From Deltaproteobacteria bacterium (GTDB lineage Bacteria; Desulfobacterota; Desulfobacteria; Desulfobacterales; BuS5), in assembly GCA_021157555.1 (NCBI GenBank), contig JAGGWL010000278.1:1-9719 (forward strand): 9,719 nucleotides of DNA, given 5' to 3'. This document shows positions 1-7,055 of this stretch, one piece after another. The notes under the pieces were generated by a model. It saw only the letters and a program-made list of their open reading frames with translations, was not told where the DNA came from and did not search any database. Both the position numbers and the translations under genes were made by a program. Numbering within the stretch: position 1 is the stretch's first letter; each line of letters opens with the position of its first letter.

Positions 1-31
1 CTATAGTGTAAAGCTGTATAAAAATTGGACA

Positions 32-46
32 CGGCAATTTTCATGC
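32..46 (+). promoter_or_regulatory. weak candidate sigma-54 (-24/-12) promoter
   Basis: The 15 bases CGGCAATTTTCATGC resemble the sigma-54 consensus TGGCAC-N5-TTGC. The GG (33-34) and GC (45-46) dinucleotides are separated by exactly 10 bases, and GGCA is kept. The first base, the C of TGGCAC and the first T of TTGC do not match. A start about 12 bases downstream would leave a leader of roughly 130 nt before the lipoprotein gene at 188. Such matches arise by chance, and no activator site was identified. Confidence 0.25.
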
Positions 47-172
47 CATCGTTTTGTTTAAATTAATTCAATAAGTTAGTGGTAAAATTTATAAAAACAT
101 TGTCGAACTCAAATACCGAGGTCTGTCCTAAAGGTATAGCCTATTTTTCAGTTGAATATTAACTCTTTTGTA

Positions 173-180
173 AAGGGAGA
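173..180 (+). promoter_or_regulatory. Shine-Dalgarno that sets the lipoprotein start
   Basis: AAGGGAGA lies 7 bases before the ATG at 188. It supports that start over the in-frame upstream start at 152, which would place 12 residues ahead of an otherwise perfect lipoprotein signal peptide. Confidence 0.7.
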
Positions 181-187
181 TGGTGGA

Positions 188-979
188 ATGAATTTTCGAA
201 ATTTATTCTTAATCATAACATTAGTTTTTATGATTGCTTCTTGTGGGATGTCCACAGAGGAAGCCAAAAAGCTTGAGGAAAAAGCAAGAAAAATTGAAAT
301 TATAAATGAAAAAGGAATTCCTTTCACAATCATATGTCCAAATGGCCTCGCATTTGACGGTTCTTCAATTTGGATAGCTGAATATGTATCATCAATAAAG
401 CCATATAAGCCAAGCATAATACAAATCTCAATACCTGATTTTAAAATTAAGAAAAAAATTCCTGGTATCGCACATATGGAAGGATTAGCTACAGACGGCA
501 AATATCTATGGGTAGGTGCACCTTCTAAAAAAATATCAATGATTGATATTAAATCTGGTCGGATAATCCGGGAGTATATGTCTCCCACAAAGGATGATGC
601 CGATGGACTCACTTGGGACGGTGAAAAATTATGGATTGCAACACATTATCATGGCCGACGTGATGTATCAATAGCAGCGGTCGAACCCCAATCCTTTAAA
701 GTTAAAAAAATGTTTTCAATTCCTACTCGAGATATAGGAGATATAGCATGGCACCAAGGATATATTTGGGCAGTAAAATATGCTAATCCGAAAAGGAGTG
801 ATACCGAAATCGCATTGTTGTTAAAAATAAATGTTGAAGAAGAAATCATAGAAAGTGTATACAAAAATGATCGTATTCCTAAGTCGATCTGGGGAATAAC
901 GGCTAATAGAAATACAATTTGGATTATGAATGATAACGATCCTGATAATAATTTTCGGTTATTTTCATTAAATAAATAA
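188..979 (+). CDS. beta-propeller lipoprotein, function unknown
   Basis: A predicted exported lipoprotein of about 263 residues. The signal peptide has a short basic start (MNFR), a hydrophobic core at residues 6-17, and a lipobox I-A-S-C with the lipidated cysteine at 19. A charged stretch (about 24-37) follows. The rest shows five repeats of the form G(L/I)xxDGxx(I/L)W(I/V): residues 53-63, 99-109, 140-150, 184-195 and 236-246. This is the pattern of a beta-propeller such as the YncE/SMP-30-like or glutamine-cyclotransferase-like folds. Five clear repeats in a protein this size suggests a five- or six-bladed propeller. No catalytic residues can be assigned. Because of the signal peptide it should sit anchored to a membrane outside the cytoplasm. 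It is 45 bp upstream of the radical SAM gene and could share its transcript, but a link to glycan synthesis is only inferred from position. Confidence 0.8.
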   Translation: MNFRNLFLIITLVFMIASCGMSTEEAKKLEEKARKIEIINEKGIPFTIICPNGLAFDGSSIWIAEYVSSIKPYKPSIIQISIPDFKIKKKIPGIAHMEGLATDGKYLWVGAPSKKISMIDIKSGRIIREYMSPTKDDADGLTWDGEKLWIATHYHGRRDVSIAAVEPQSFKVKKMFSIPTRDIGDIAWHQGYIWAVKYANPKRSDTEIALLLKINVEEEIIESVYKNDRIPKSIWGITANRNTIWIMNDNDPDNNFRLFSLNK

Positions 980-1011
980 AAAACAGATCATCCTTTACAA
1001 CTATAAAAATT

Positions 1012-1018
1012 AGGGAGA
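1012..1018 (+). promoter_or_regulatory. Shine-Dalgarno that points to an ATA start
   Basis: AGGGAGA is a strong purine-rich ribosome-binding site ending 6 bases before an ATA codon at 1025. The open frame begins after the in-frame TAA at 1004-1006. No ATG, GTG or TTG occurs in frame between that stop and the iron-sulphur cysteines, so this site marks ATA 1025 as the likely initiation codon. Confidence 0.6.
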
Positions 1019-1024
1019 GATAAA

Positions 1025-2092
1025 ATAAAACGAGAAATTCAAAGTGGACTTGCCATTTTAAGGCGAGGTGTAAAAGTTGCGGCGCGTCCGGTACATCTTC
1101 AGGTAGAAGTTACAAACGCCTGCAATTTAAAATGTGCTACGTGCCACAGGGACCTTCTTTATCCTCATCCTAAGCACTTAGGATTGGATGTATTTAAAAA
1201 ATTAATTGATGAGACACAACCCAAGAGGGTTAATGTCAGCGGTCTAGGCGAACCTTTTATCAATAAGAACATTTTTGATATGATCGCATATGCTAGAAAC
1301 GCAGGGGCAAAGATAAATTGTGCCACCAACTTAACTCTCGTAGAGAGGAAAATTGAAGACATAGTTAAGAGCGGGATCAATCAGTTGAAGGTTTCAATTG
1401 ACGCAGCCAAGAGAGAAACCTATAACAGGATTCGTAAAAAAGATCTCTATGAGACACTGATAGTCAACATTAAGGACATAAATGAAACCAAGAAGCGTCT
1501 AAACAGCACCACACCCACCATTCGTTTAAATTATGCGCTTCAGTACGATAATATTGATGAACTTCTTGATACGATTAAGCTTGCTCGATCACTTGGCATC
1601 AAATCCATGTATATCCAGTATTTGGAATACACAGATCGGGAGAAGCGCAGGGAGCGACTTACAGGCGATTTAACTGCAGAGCGAGTGCGTAAAACTCTCG
1701 AGGCGGCCGATGCACTTGCAAAGCGCTATGGCATTGCGACCAACTTGCCTATCTGGTTCAGGGACTTTGATCTTTATTGGAACAAGATGCTGCCGATCGA
1801 ACAGTTTAAACCCAACAGGAAACCATGCTACTTCCCATGGTTCACTGCCTGGATAGATGCTGATGGAACCGTTCGTCCCTGCCCGATTATTCCCTGGAAG
1901 TTGGGTGTGGCTCACATGGGCAACATTAACTCGACACCGTTTATGGAGATTTGGAACAATAAAAAATACCAGGAGCTTCGTCGTACTCTTGCTAACGGGG
2001 ATCGGCCCACAGAACCTTGCAAGTATTGCATTCCAATGAGTTTATTTAATATTTTCCACATAGGTACCCGTCTTATTCCTGGAAAGATATAA
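1025..2092 (+). CDS. radical SAM/SPASM-domain protein with apparent ATA start
   Basis: A radical SAM enzyme of about 355 residues, counted from ATA 1025. The cluster motif CxxxCxxC is at C33, C37 and C40 (CNLKCATC, followed by HRD). It binds the [4Fe-4S] cluster that cleaves S-adenosylmethionine. A core barrel follows, with NVSGLGEP at about 73-80 and a KVSIDA strand. The C-terminus carries a SPASM-type auxiliary-cluster region: C268 before a PW, C286 in a DGTVRPCP context, GNI and EIWN further on, then C332 and C335 as CxxC. SPASM proteins modify peptides, proteins or small molecules; the substrate here cannot be read from sequence. The next TTG in frame (1184) would remove the whole catalytic cluster, so it is rejected as start. 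A small gene follows after 4 nt and a methyltransferase after that, suggesting a shared tailoring job. The ATA could be a mutated or misread ATG. Confidence 0.85.
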   Translation: MKREIQSGLAILRRGVKVAARPVHLQVEVTNACNLKCATCHRDLLYPHPKHLGLDVFKKLIDETQPKRVNVSGLGEPFINKNIFDMIAYARNAGAKINCATNLTLVERKIEDIVKSGINQLKVSIDAAKRETYNRIRKKDLYETLIVNIKDINETKKRLNSTTPTIRLNYALQYDNIDELLDTIKLARSLGIKSMYIQYLEYTDREKRRERLTGDLTAERVRKTLEAADALAKRYGIATNLPIWFRDFDLYWNKMLPIEQFKPNRKPCYFPWFTAWIDADGTVRPCPIIPWKLGVAHMGNINSTPFMEIWNNKKYQELRRTLANGDRPTEPCKYCIPMSLFNIFHIGTRLIPGKI

Positions 2093-2096
2093 TTTA

Positions 2097-2379
2097 ATGA
2101 ACCAGGGCAACTACTGTACGATTCTGAATTACCAGGACATTGACGATGGTGAAACTGACACCTCTGTTGTCCTTCGCTATGAGCTGTGTATACGGCACGG
2201 GACGTATATCAAACCCTGCCCCGAAGACGTTGTTTATTACAGGAGGTTATTTGTTGCCAATGGGAAAGTGGAACCTGTGTAGGCTGGTTCAACCCTCCGC
2301 TGGGTTTTCATCGGCAGAAGAGTTAATGCAGCAGATAAGGAAAAAAACCGAACAATGTTTCAAAAATAGGATACCTTGA
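2097..2379 (+). pseudogene. small unrecognised gene, apparently broken by two -1 shifts
   Basis: ATG 2097 opens 4 nt after the radical SAM stop and reads 61 residues (start MNQGNYCTILNYQDID, later RHGTYIKPCPEDVVYY) to TAG at 2280-2282. The protein-like reading continues one base back as GWFNPPLGF from about 2282. It then moves back again, across the T run at 2305-2308, as FSSAEELMQQIRKKTEQCF, ending at TGA 2377-2379. Joined, these give a coherent, mostly hydrophilic protein of about 93 residues whose stop lies 4 nt before the methyltransferase ATG, as expected for a gene in a tight operon. I do not recognise the family. It has three cysteines in the first segment and an amphipathic C-terminal helix. 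Two single-base deletions, or two sequencing errors, explain it best. A separate intact gene of 61 codons is the alternative. Confidence 0.55.
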
Positions 2380-2383
2380 CAAT

Positions 2384-3112
2384 ATGACTGCGCTTGCGAA
2401 TTACCGTTCAGAACCGTTAAGCCCATGGTTTGACAGAGTAAAAACCCGTTATACGGATATAATGTTTACTTTGCTGGGTGATTATTTGATGCCCAAGGCG
2501 AAAATACTTGAAGTTGGCCCCGGGTACGGCCATTTTGCCAAGCGGATTTGTGAAGCTGGCTTGGAGTACGATGCTATAGAACCCAGTAATTATTTTCGCT
2601 GTGCGTTGCAGGAGCAAGGATATAATATAACAAAAGCTCCTGTGCCGCCGATTCGGAGAGGCAGTGAGATATATGACTTGGTTTACGCAGCAATGTTGAT
2701 TGAAAATTTGCCCAGTTCTCATGAAGCAGGCGAGTTTGCCTGTGAAGTTGCAAGAGTATTAAAAAAAGGCGGGGTGTTATGTCTTGTATTTCCTAATTAC
2801 CTGACTTGGGGCAAATTTTTTTTTGATGAGCATTACACTCACAGTTTCGTAACGACTCCGCGGCGGATTTCGCATCTTCTTACCAGCCAAGGTTTTGATA
2901 TCGTGCGTATGGAAAATGCGCTGGGATGGTTTTGGGTTGAAGAAAGCTTAGGGAAAAATGTATTACGGCATCTGGTTAACATTATGATGTGGCCCATCCA
3001 TACTGCGGCTGTTCGATGGACTCTTGAATATATCGGTCTCGGAGAGCTTCACTGGAAAGTCAGGAAAACATTATTTGACGCTGTAGTGGTTATTGCGCGT
3101 AAGAAAGAATAG
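2384..3112 (+). CDS. class I SAM-dependent methyltransferase
   Basis: A soluble protein of 242 residues with a Rossmann-fold methyltransferase core. Motif I is ILEVGPGYGHFA at residues 41-52 (SAM-binding glycine loop). The acidic end of strand 2 is E66 in IEPS (ribose hydroxyls), and YDLVYAAMLIENL at about 97-109 is the motif IV region. LKKGGVLCLVFPN follows as the conserved post-IV segment. This is the Methyltransf_11/23 type of layout, common in glycan and lipid tailoring; the acceptor is unknown. The C-terminal third is tryptophan-rich and carries a hydrophobic patch (about 198-215), which may touch a membrane or a lipid-linked substrate. ATG 2384 is 4 nt after the stop of the small gene, with AGGA 11 bases upstream. 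A run of nine T at 2816-2824 encodes Phe-Phe-Phe and is prone to slippage. Confidence 0.85.
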   Translation: MTALANYRSEPLSPWFDRVKTRYTDIMFTLLGDYLMPKAKILEVGPGYGHFAKRICEAGLEYDAIEPSNYFRCALQEQGYNITKAPVPPIRRGSEIYDLVYAAMLIENLPSSHEAGEFACEVARVLKKGGVLCLVFPNYLTWGKFFFDEHYTHSFVTTPRRISHLLTSQGFDIVRMENALGWFWVEESLGKNVLRHLVNIMMWPIHTAAVRWTLEYIGLGELHWKVRKTLFDAVVVIARKKE

Positions 3113-3117
3113 AGATA

Positions 3118-3145
3118 AATTTAGGATGTCACGTAATTTAGGATG
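3118..3145 (+). repeat. 11-bp direct repeat between operon blocks
   Basis: AATTTAGGATG occurs at 3118-3128 and again at 3135-3145, in the 123-bp gap between the methyltransferase and asnB. The copies start 17 bp apart. It could be an operator half-site pair or the trace of a small duplication. The gap otherwise holds only the asnB ribosome-binding site (AGGGA, 3222-3226). Confidence 0.35.
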
Positions 3146-3235
3146 AACTTTTTGCGAAAATATTATGGCGGTAACAAAAGCCTATCATTTGATCGCTTTT
3201 ATATTGAACAATAATGCCCCCAGGGAAATAAATAT

Positions 3236-5095
3236 ATGTGCGGAATAAGTGGTTTCATAGGCAATTTTGCTGAAAGCGATTTAGACAAGATGAACAATGA
3301 GATGGTTCATCGAGGCCCCGATGATTATGGCACATATTTTAAGAATAATGTCGGCCTTGCTCATCGAAGGCTTAGTATTATAGATATTGCAGGCGGGCAT
3401 CAACCCATGTGTAACGAAGATGGTACTGTCTGGATCGTATTTAATGGTGAGATTTATAATTTTCAGGATTTACGCAGGGAGCATCTTGAAAATCATGAAT
3501 TTAAAACCAGATGCGATACGGAAGTAATACTCCACCTTTATGAAGAATATGGAGAAAAATGTATCGAGTATCTTCGCGGAATGTTCGCTTTTGCCATTTG
3601 GGATGAAAAGAAACGCAAATTATTGATCGTCAGAGATCGTTTCGGAATTAAACCGCTTTATTATGCCAAGACTGCCAAGGGATTTATTTTTGCTTCGGAA
3701 CTTAAAGCAATCCTAAAAACCGATGCTGTTCCACGAAAAATAGATAAAGAGGCATTGAACCTGTATTTGTCGTTCAGATATGTTCCAGGTTCAAGAACAA
3801 TGATAGATGGGGTTCAAAAGTTAGAGCCGGCGCAATATCTTATATATCAGAATGGACATACTGTTGTTCGGCAGTATTGGGATTTAAATTTTCATAAGGA
3901 TCAGGGGCAGCCTGAAGAATATTATGCTGATAAGCTTACTGATCTGTTAAAAGAGGCGATTGAGATGAGGTTAATCAGCGAGGTTCCTTTGGGCGCATAT
4001 CTATCGGGTGGACTTGACTCAAGCTTTATGGTCGGTTTGATGAGCCAGGTTGCCGGTGAACCTGTGAAAACCTTTACGGCAGGATTCGATGGCGGCTGGC
4101 ACGATGAATCTTCTTATGCCGATATTGTTGCGAAGGCGTTTGGCACTGACCACCGCCTTTTAAAAACAGAAGCAGATGCCCTGAGTGTTCTGAAAAAAGT
4201 GATCTGGCATTTAGATGAACCGCTGGCGGATGCGGCAACAATTCCGACATTTCTTCTATCTAAACTCACAAAAAAATATGTCACGGTCATATTAAGCGGT
4301 GAAGGCGCGGATGAGCTTTTGGCTGGATATGATAAATATAAATTGATGCTTTATGCGGATAAATATTCGCCTTCGTTTTGCGGCCCGCTGTTTTCAGCTT
4401 TCAGTAATCTGTTTCAGAAAAACATTAAACTTCAGAGAGGTTTTAACCTCTTATGTGCAAAAGACAGAAAAAAGGCAAATTATCTTGATTTTTTTTCAGT
4501 TTTTACAAATCAGGAAAAACAATTATTATTAGGACCGGAATTAAAAGATTTGATCAAAGACCTTGATGAGCCTGAAAAAATTGTAAACAGATATTTATAT
4601 GAAGAGGAAAGAGGCGGAGACTTTCTTGACCGGTTGATGTACCTTGATATCAAAACATGGCTGCCTAATGATGTTTTGCTGAAAAACGACAAGATGACCA
4701 TGGCTCATTCATTAGAGGCCAGGGTTCCGTTTTTGGACCATAAATTTGCGGAATTTTTAATTACAATACCCAGCAAATATAAACTAAAGGGGCTGGTTGA
4801 AAAACATATCCTTCGAAAAGCAATGAAAGGATTGGTTCCAAAAACAATTATTAATAGAAGAAAACATGGTTTTACCGTGCCAATTGCTCAATGGATGCAA
4901 AACGGGTTAAAAGAATATGTCACAAATCTGCTCAGCAAGGATAGGATAAACAGCCTGGGGTTCTGGAATTTTGAATATATAAACAAATTAATGGAACAAA
5001 ATTTAAATAACGATTTTTATAAAAGGCAGTTGTGGACAATTATCACCTTTGAGGTGTGGCATAAGATATTTATTGAAGGCGAAAAATTAGAATAA
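3236..5095 (+). CDS. asparagine synthase-type glutamine amidotransferase
   Basis: 619 residues, the normal size for AsnB-type amidotransferases. The N-terminal class II glutaminase domain (about 1-200) begins with the nucleophile Cys2 (MCGISGF), followed by HRGPDD at 25-30, HRRLSIID at 43-50, NGEIYN at 70-75 and the D94/E96 pair that binds glutamine. The C-terminal synthetase domain has the ATP-pyrophosphatase loop SGGLDSS at 257-263, SGEGADE at 354-360 and LEARVPFLDH further on. All key residues are present, so it should hydrolyse glutamine and pass ammonia to an adenylylated carboxylate. In free metabolism that is aspartate to asparagine. In surface-glycan loci, AsnB-like proteins are usually assigned to amidation of sugar acids, which fits these neighbours better. 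AGGGA at 3222-3226 is 9 nt before the ATG. The next gene follows after 24 nt. Confidence 0.93.
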   Translation: MCGISGFIGNFAESDLDKMNNEMVHRGPDDYGTYFKNNVGLAHRRLSIIDIAGGHQPMCNEDGTVWIVFNGEIYNFQDLRREHLENHEFKTRCDTEVILHLYEEYGEKCIEYLRGMFAFAIWDEKKRKLLIVRDRFGIKPLYYAKTAKGFIFASELKAILKTDAVPRKIDKEALNLYLSFRYVPGSRTMIDGVQKLEPAQYLIYQNGHTVVRQYWDLNFHKDQGQPEEYYADKLTDLLKEAIEMRLISEVPLGAYLSGGLDSSFMVGLMSQVAGEPVKTFTAGFDGGWHDESSYADIVAKAFGTDHRLLKTEADALSVLKKVIWHLDEPLADAATIPTFLLSKLTKKYVTVILSGEGADELLAGYDKYKLMLYADKYSPSFCGPLFSAFSNLFQKNIKLQRGFNLLCAKDRKKANYLDFFSVFTNQEKQLLLGPELKDLIKDLDEPEKIVNRYLYEEERGGDFLDRLMYLDIKTWLPNDVLLKNDKMTMAHSLEARVPFLDHKFAEFLITIPSKYKLKGLVEKHILRKAMKGLVPKTIINRRKHGFTVPIAQWMQNGLKEYVTNLLSKDRINSLGFWNFEYINKLMEQNLNNDFYKRQLWTIITFEVWHKIFIEGEKLE

Positions 5096-5119
5096 CTTAT
5101 CACATAAAGCTTGAAACCA

Positions 5120-6109
5120 ATGAATCCAAAAAAAATAATTAACGGCTCAACACCCATTCATTTAAGCATTGTGGTTCCTCTATATAACGAGGAGGAATCG
5201 GTTGGAAAGCTCCTTGCAAGGATTCTTGAAGTTGGAAGGACTTTTGATTTTACTTATGAAATAATACTTGTGGATGATGGTTCTACGGATAAAACATGGC
5301 TGATAATTGAACAGCTTAAAAACACAACCCCGCAATTAAAGGGGATTAAGCTGCGGCGAAATTGCGGACAAACCGGTGCTATGGTCGCTGGATTTGACAA
5401 TTCATTAGGCGAAATCATCGTTACCATGGACGGAGATCTGCAGAACGATCCTTCGGATATTCCTATGCTTCTGCAAAAAATGAAAGAGGGATATGACATT
5501 GTCAGCGGCTGGCGAAAATACAGGAAGGATCATTTTTCAAGGGTGCTACCTTCCAGGGTTGCCAATGGTATAATTTCTATCACTACAGGAGTTCATTTAC
5601 ATGATTACGGATGTTCTCTTAAAGCTTACAGGGCTGAATGCATCAAGTCCATTAAAGCCTATGGAGATATGCACAGGTTTTTTCCGGCCATTGCCAGTAT
5701 GACGGGAGCGCGGGTAACTGAGGTGCCGGTCAACCATTTTCCTCGCAAATTTGGTGTTTCAAAGTATGGTTTTGATCGAATATTTAAAGTCTTCAGCGAT
5801 ATTTTTGCCATTAACCTGATCATAAAATTTTCCTCAAGTCCACTTAAAGGTTTTGCCGTTTGTTCGTTCCCTTTTTTTCTGTTAACTGTTTTTTTTGGAT
5901 CACTTAGCGTGCTTGGCCAGGTTTTTCAATGGACATCCGGAAAAGCTTTTTTCTTTTTATTTGCTTCAGCATTAAATGGAATGACTTTTTTGTATCTTAT
6001 CGCATTAGGTATCCTTGGTGAATTAGTTGTCGGCACAAGCGATCTGTCTCATACCTACTTATCTGAATTAACGGGGAAAGATATGGAGGTAAATTGTAAA
6101 GATGAATAA
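5120..6109 (+). CDS. GtrB/DPM1-like family 2 glycosyltransferase, intact
   Basis: About 329 residues; an in-frame TTG at 5111 is an alternative start, and neither has a clear ribosome-binding site. The N-terminal GT-A domain has VVPLYNEEESV (18-28), DDGS at 52-55 and the metal-binding DGD within DGDLQNDP at 104-111. HDYGC lies at 161-165 and YGDMHRFFP at 181-189, the latter typical of polyprenyl-phosphate sugar transferases. Two C-terminal membrane segments follow (about 246-269 and 277-300), ending with a GILGEL loop. The predicted role is to transfer a hexose from a nucleotide sugar to undecaprenyl phosphate on the cytoplasmic face of the inner membrane. The sugar cannot be read from sequence. 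The last 8 bp overlap the next gene, a paralogue of the same architecture, so the pair is probably translated together. Confidence 0.9.
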   Translation: MNPKKIINGSTPIHLSIVVPLYNEEESVGKLLARILEVGRTFDFTYEIILVDDGSTDKTWLIIEQLKNTTPQLKGIKLRRNCGQTGAMVAGFDNSLGEIIVTMDGDLQNDPSDIPMLLQKMKEGYDIVSGWRKYRKDHFSRVLPSRVANGIISITTGVHLHDYGCSLKAYRAECIKSIKAYGDMHRFFPAIASMTGARVTEVPVNHFPRKFGVSKYGFDRIFKVFSDIFAINLIIKFSSSPLKGFAVCSFPFFLLTVFFGSLSVLGQVFQWTSGKAFFFLFASALNGMTFLYLIALGILGELVVGTSDLSHTYLSELTGKDMEVNCKDE

Positions 6110-7055
6110 TAGCGATGCTAAAATAAAATATTCGGTGATTATTTTATTGGAAGAAAAGTATGAAGATTTCTCTCAGCTTATTAATATGTTCCATGAAGCG
6201 TTTGTAAAAATAAAGCGCCCTTTTGAAATTGTGATTGTCGCTAATGGAACAGAAGGTTTTTTACGGGGAGAATTAAAAAAAAATGACAATTATAATTCAC
6301 ACCTAAAAGCTATTGCATTGCCTCAAAGAACTTCCCAGGCGGTATGCCTTAGAACCGGCTTTAAAATAAGTAAGGGAGAAATAATAATTATATGCGGCTC
6401 TTATCAGCAGATAACCATGGATTCTCTTGTTGGGCTGCTTGATTCTTTTAACGATGACACTGATATAATCAGCCCCTGGAGACAGGACAGGGTTGACCCT
6501 TTGTTCAACAAATTGCAATCAACCATGTTTAATGCGGTTGTGAGAAAAATCATAGGTTCAAAGCAGCATGATTTAAATTGTAATATAAAAATTGTTCGAC
6601 GCGATGTACTGGAAGAGACAGAGCTATACGGTAATATGTATCGTTTTTTGCCCGTTCTGGCTGCTAAAAAAGGATTCAAAACTAAGGAAGTTAAATGTGA
6701 GCACTTTCAGGAACGCGGCAAAACAGGTTTTTACAGTTTTTCGGAATACGCCACAAGGATTGTTGATATAGTTACACTTTTTTTTAATACACATTTTTCC
6801 AGAAAGCCATTACGTTTTTTTGGAGCATTAGGTTCGGTTTTCATTGTGGTCGGCGTTTTTTTAATGGGATTCATTTTTTTGCAAAAACTTTTTTCCGGTT
6901 ATCCTGTTGGTGACCGCTTTGAACTTTTACTTGCCGTTTTTTTTATGGCTTTGGGAGTTCAAGTCTCAAGTGTGGGGCTTTTGGGAGAAATTATTGCTTT
7001 TACCCATGGTCGACAAAAGAATGATTATACCATTGAAAAAATATTTTCCCAATGA
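6102..7055 (+). CDS. family 2 glycosyltransferase paralogue lacking DDGS and DxD motifs
   Basis: 317 residues with the same layout as the preceding protein: a GT-A-like domain, then two membrane segments (about 239-261 and 274-299) and a GLLGEI loop. Shared marks are HDLNC at 156-160 (HDYGC upstream), YGNMYRFLP at 176-184 (YGDMHRFFP) and KGEIII before the DxD position. Yet the residues that bind nucleotide and metal are gone. The DDGS strand end reads VANGT (A47-N48-G49-T50), and the DGD position reads C98-G99-S100. The P-Y-N-E of the first strand loop is also lost. The frame is intact, and the gene overlaps both neighbours (8 bp and 4 bp), with GGAGGT 11 nt before its ATG. This argues for a retained non-catalytic role, such as a partner subunit of the intact enzyme or a lipid-substrate adaptor. 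An unusual active site remains possible. Confidence 0.85.
   Translation: MNNSDAKIKYSVIILLEEKYEDFSQLINMFHEAFVKIKRPFEIVIVANGTEGFLRGELKKNDNYNSHLKAIALPQRTSQAVCLRTGFKISKGEIIIICGSYQQITMDSLVGLLDSFNDDTDIISPWRQDRVDPLFNKLQSTMFNAVVRKIIGSKQHDLNCNIKIVRRDVLEETELYGNMYRFLPVLAAKKGFKTKEVKCEHFQERGKTGFYSFSEYATRIVDIVTLFFNTHFSRKPLRFFGALGSVFIVVGVFLMGFIFLQKLFSGYPVGDRFELLLAVFFMALGVQVSSVGLLGEIIAFTHGRQKNDYTIEKIFSQ

Noticed and set aside
113..137. ATACC/GGTAT inverted repeat upstream of the lipoprotein
   Set aside because: Five-base arms with a 15-base loop are expected by chance.
148..612. Open frame of 154 codons on the minus strand
   Set aside because: It lies antisense to the lipoprotein, whose signal peptide and repeats are convincing. 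Its own translation shows no motif.
1184..2092. TTG 1184 as start of the radical SAM gene
   Set aside because: It would drop the CxxxCxxC cluster motif, which is read in the same open frame just upstream.
2302..2308. Programmed -1 frameshift at G GGT TTT in the small gene
   Set aside because: The heptamer has the right X XXY YYZ form and leads into the correct frame. But the earlier shift at the TAG (2280) has no slippery site, so two lesions or errors are simpler. Worth remembering if the first shift proves to be a sequencing error.
2140..2379. 79-codon frame starting MTMVKL as a gene in its own right
   Set aside because: Only its last third looks like protein and that part joins to the other frames; the first two thirds are a shadow of the 2097 frame.
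3167..3183. Sigma-54-like element before asnB
   Set aside because: GG and the following GC are 11, not 10, bases apart, and the rest of the consensus is absent.
3143..3214. 23-codon open frame (MNFLRKYYGG...) before asnB
   Set aside because: Too short, no clear ribosome-binding site and no recognisable motif; likely chance.
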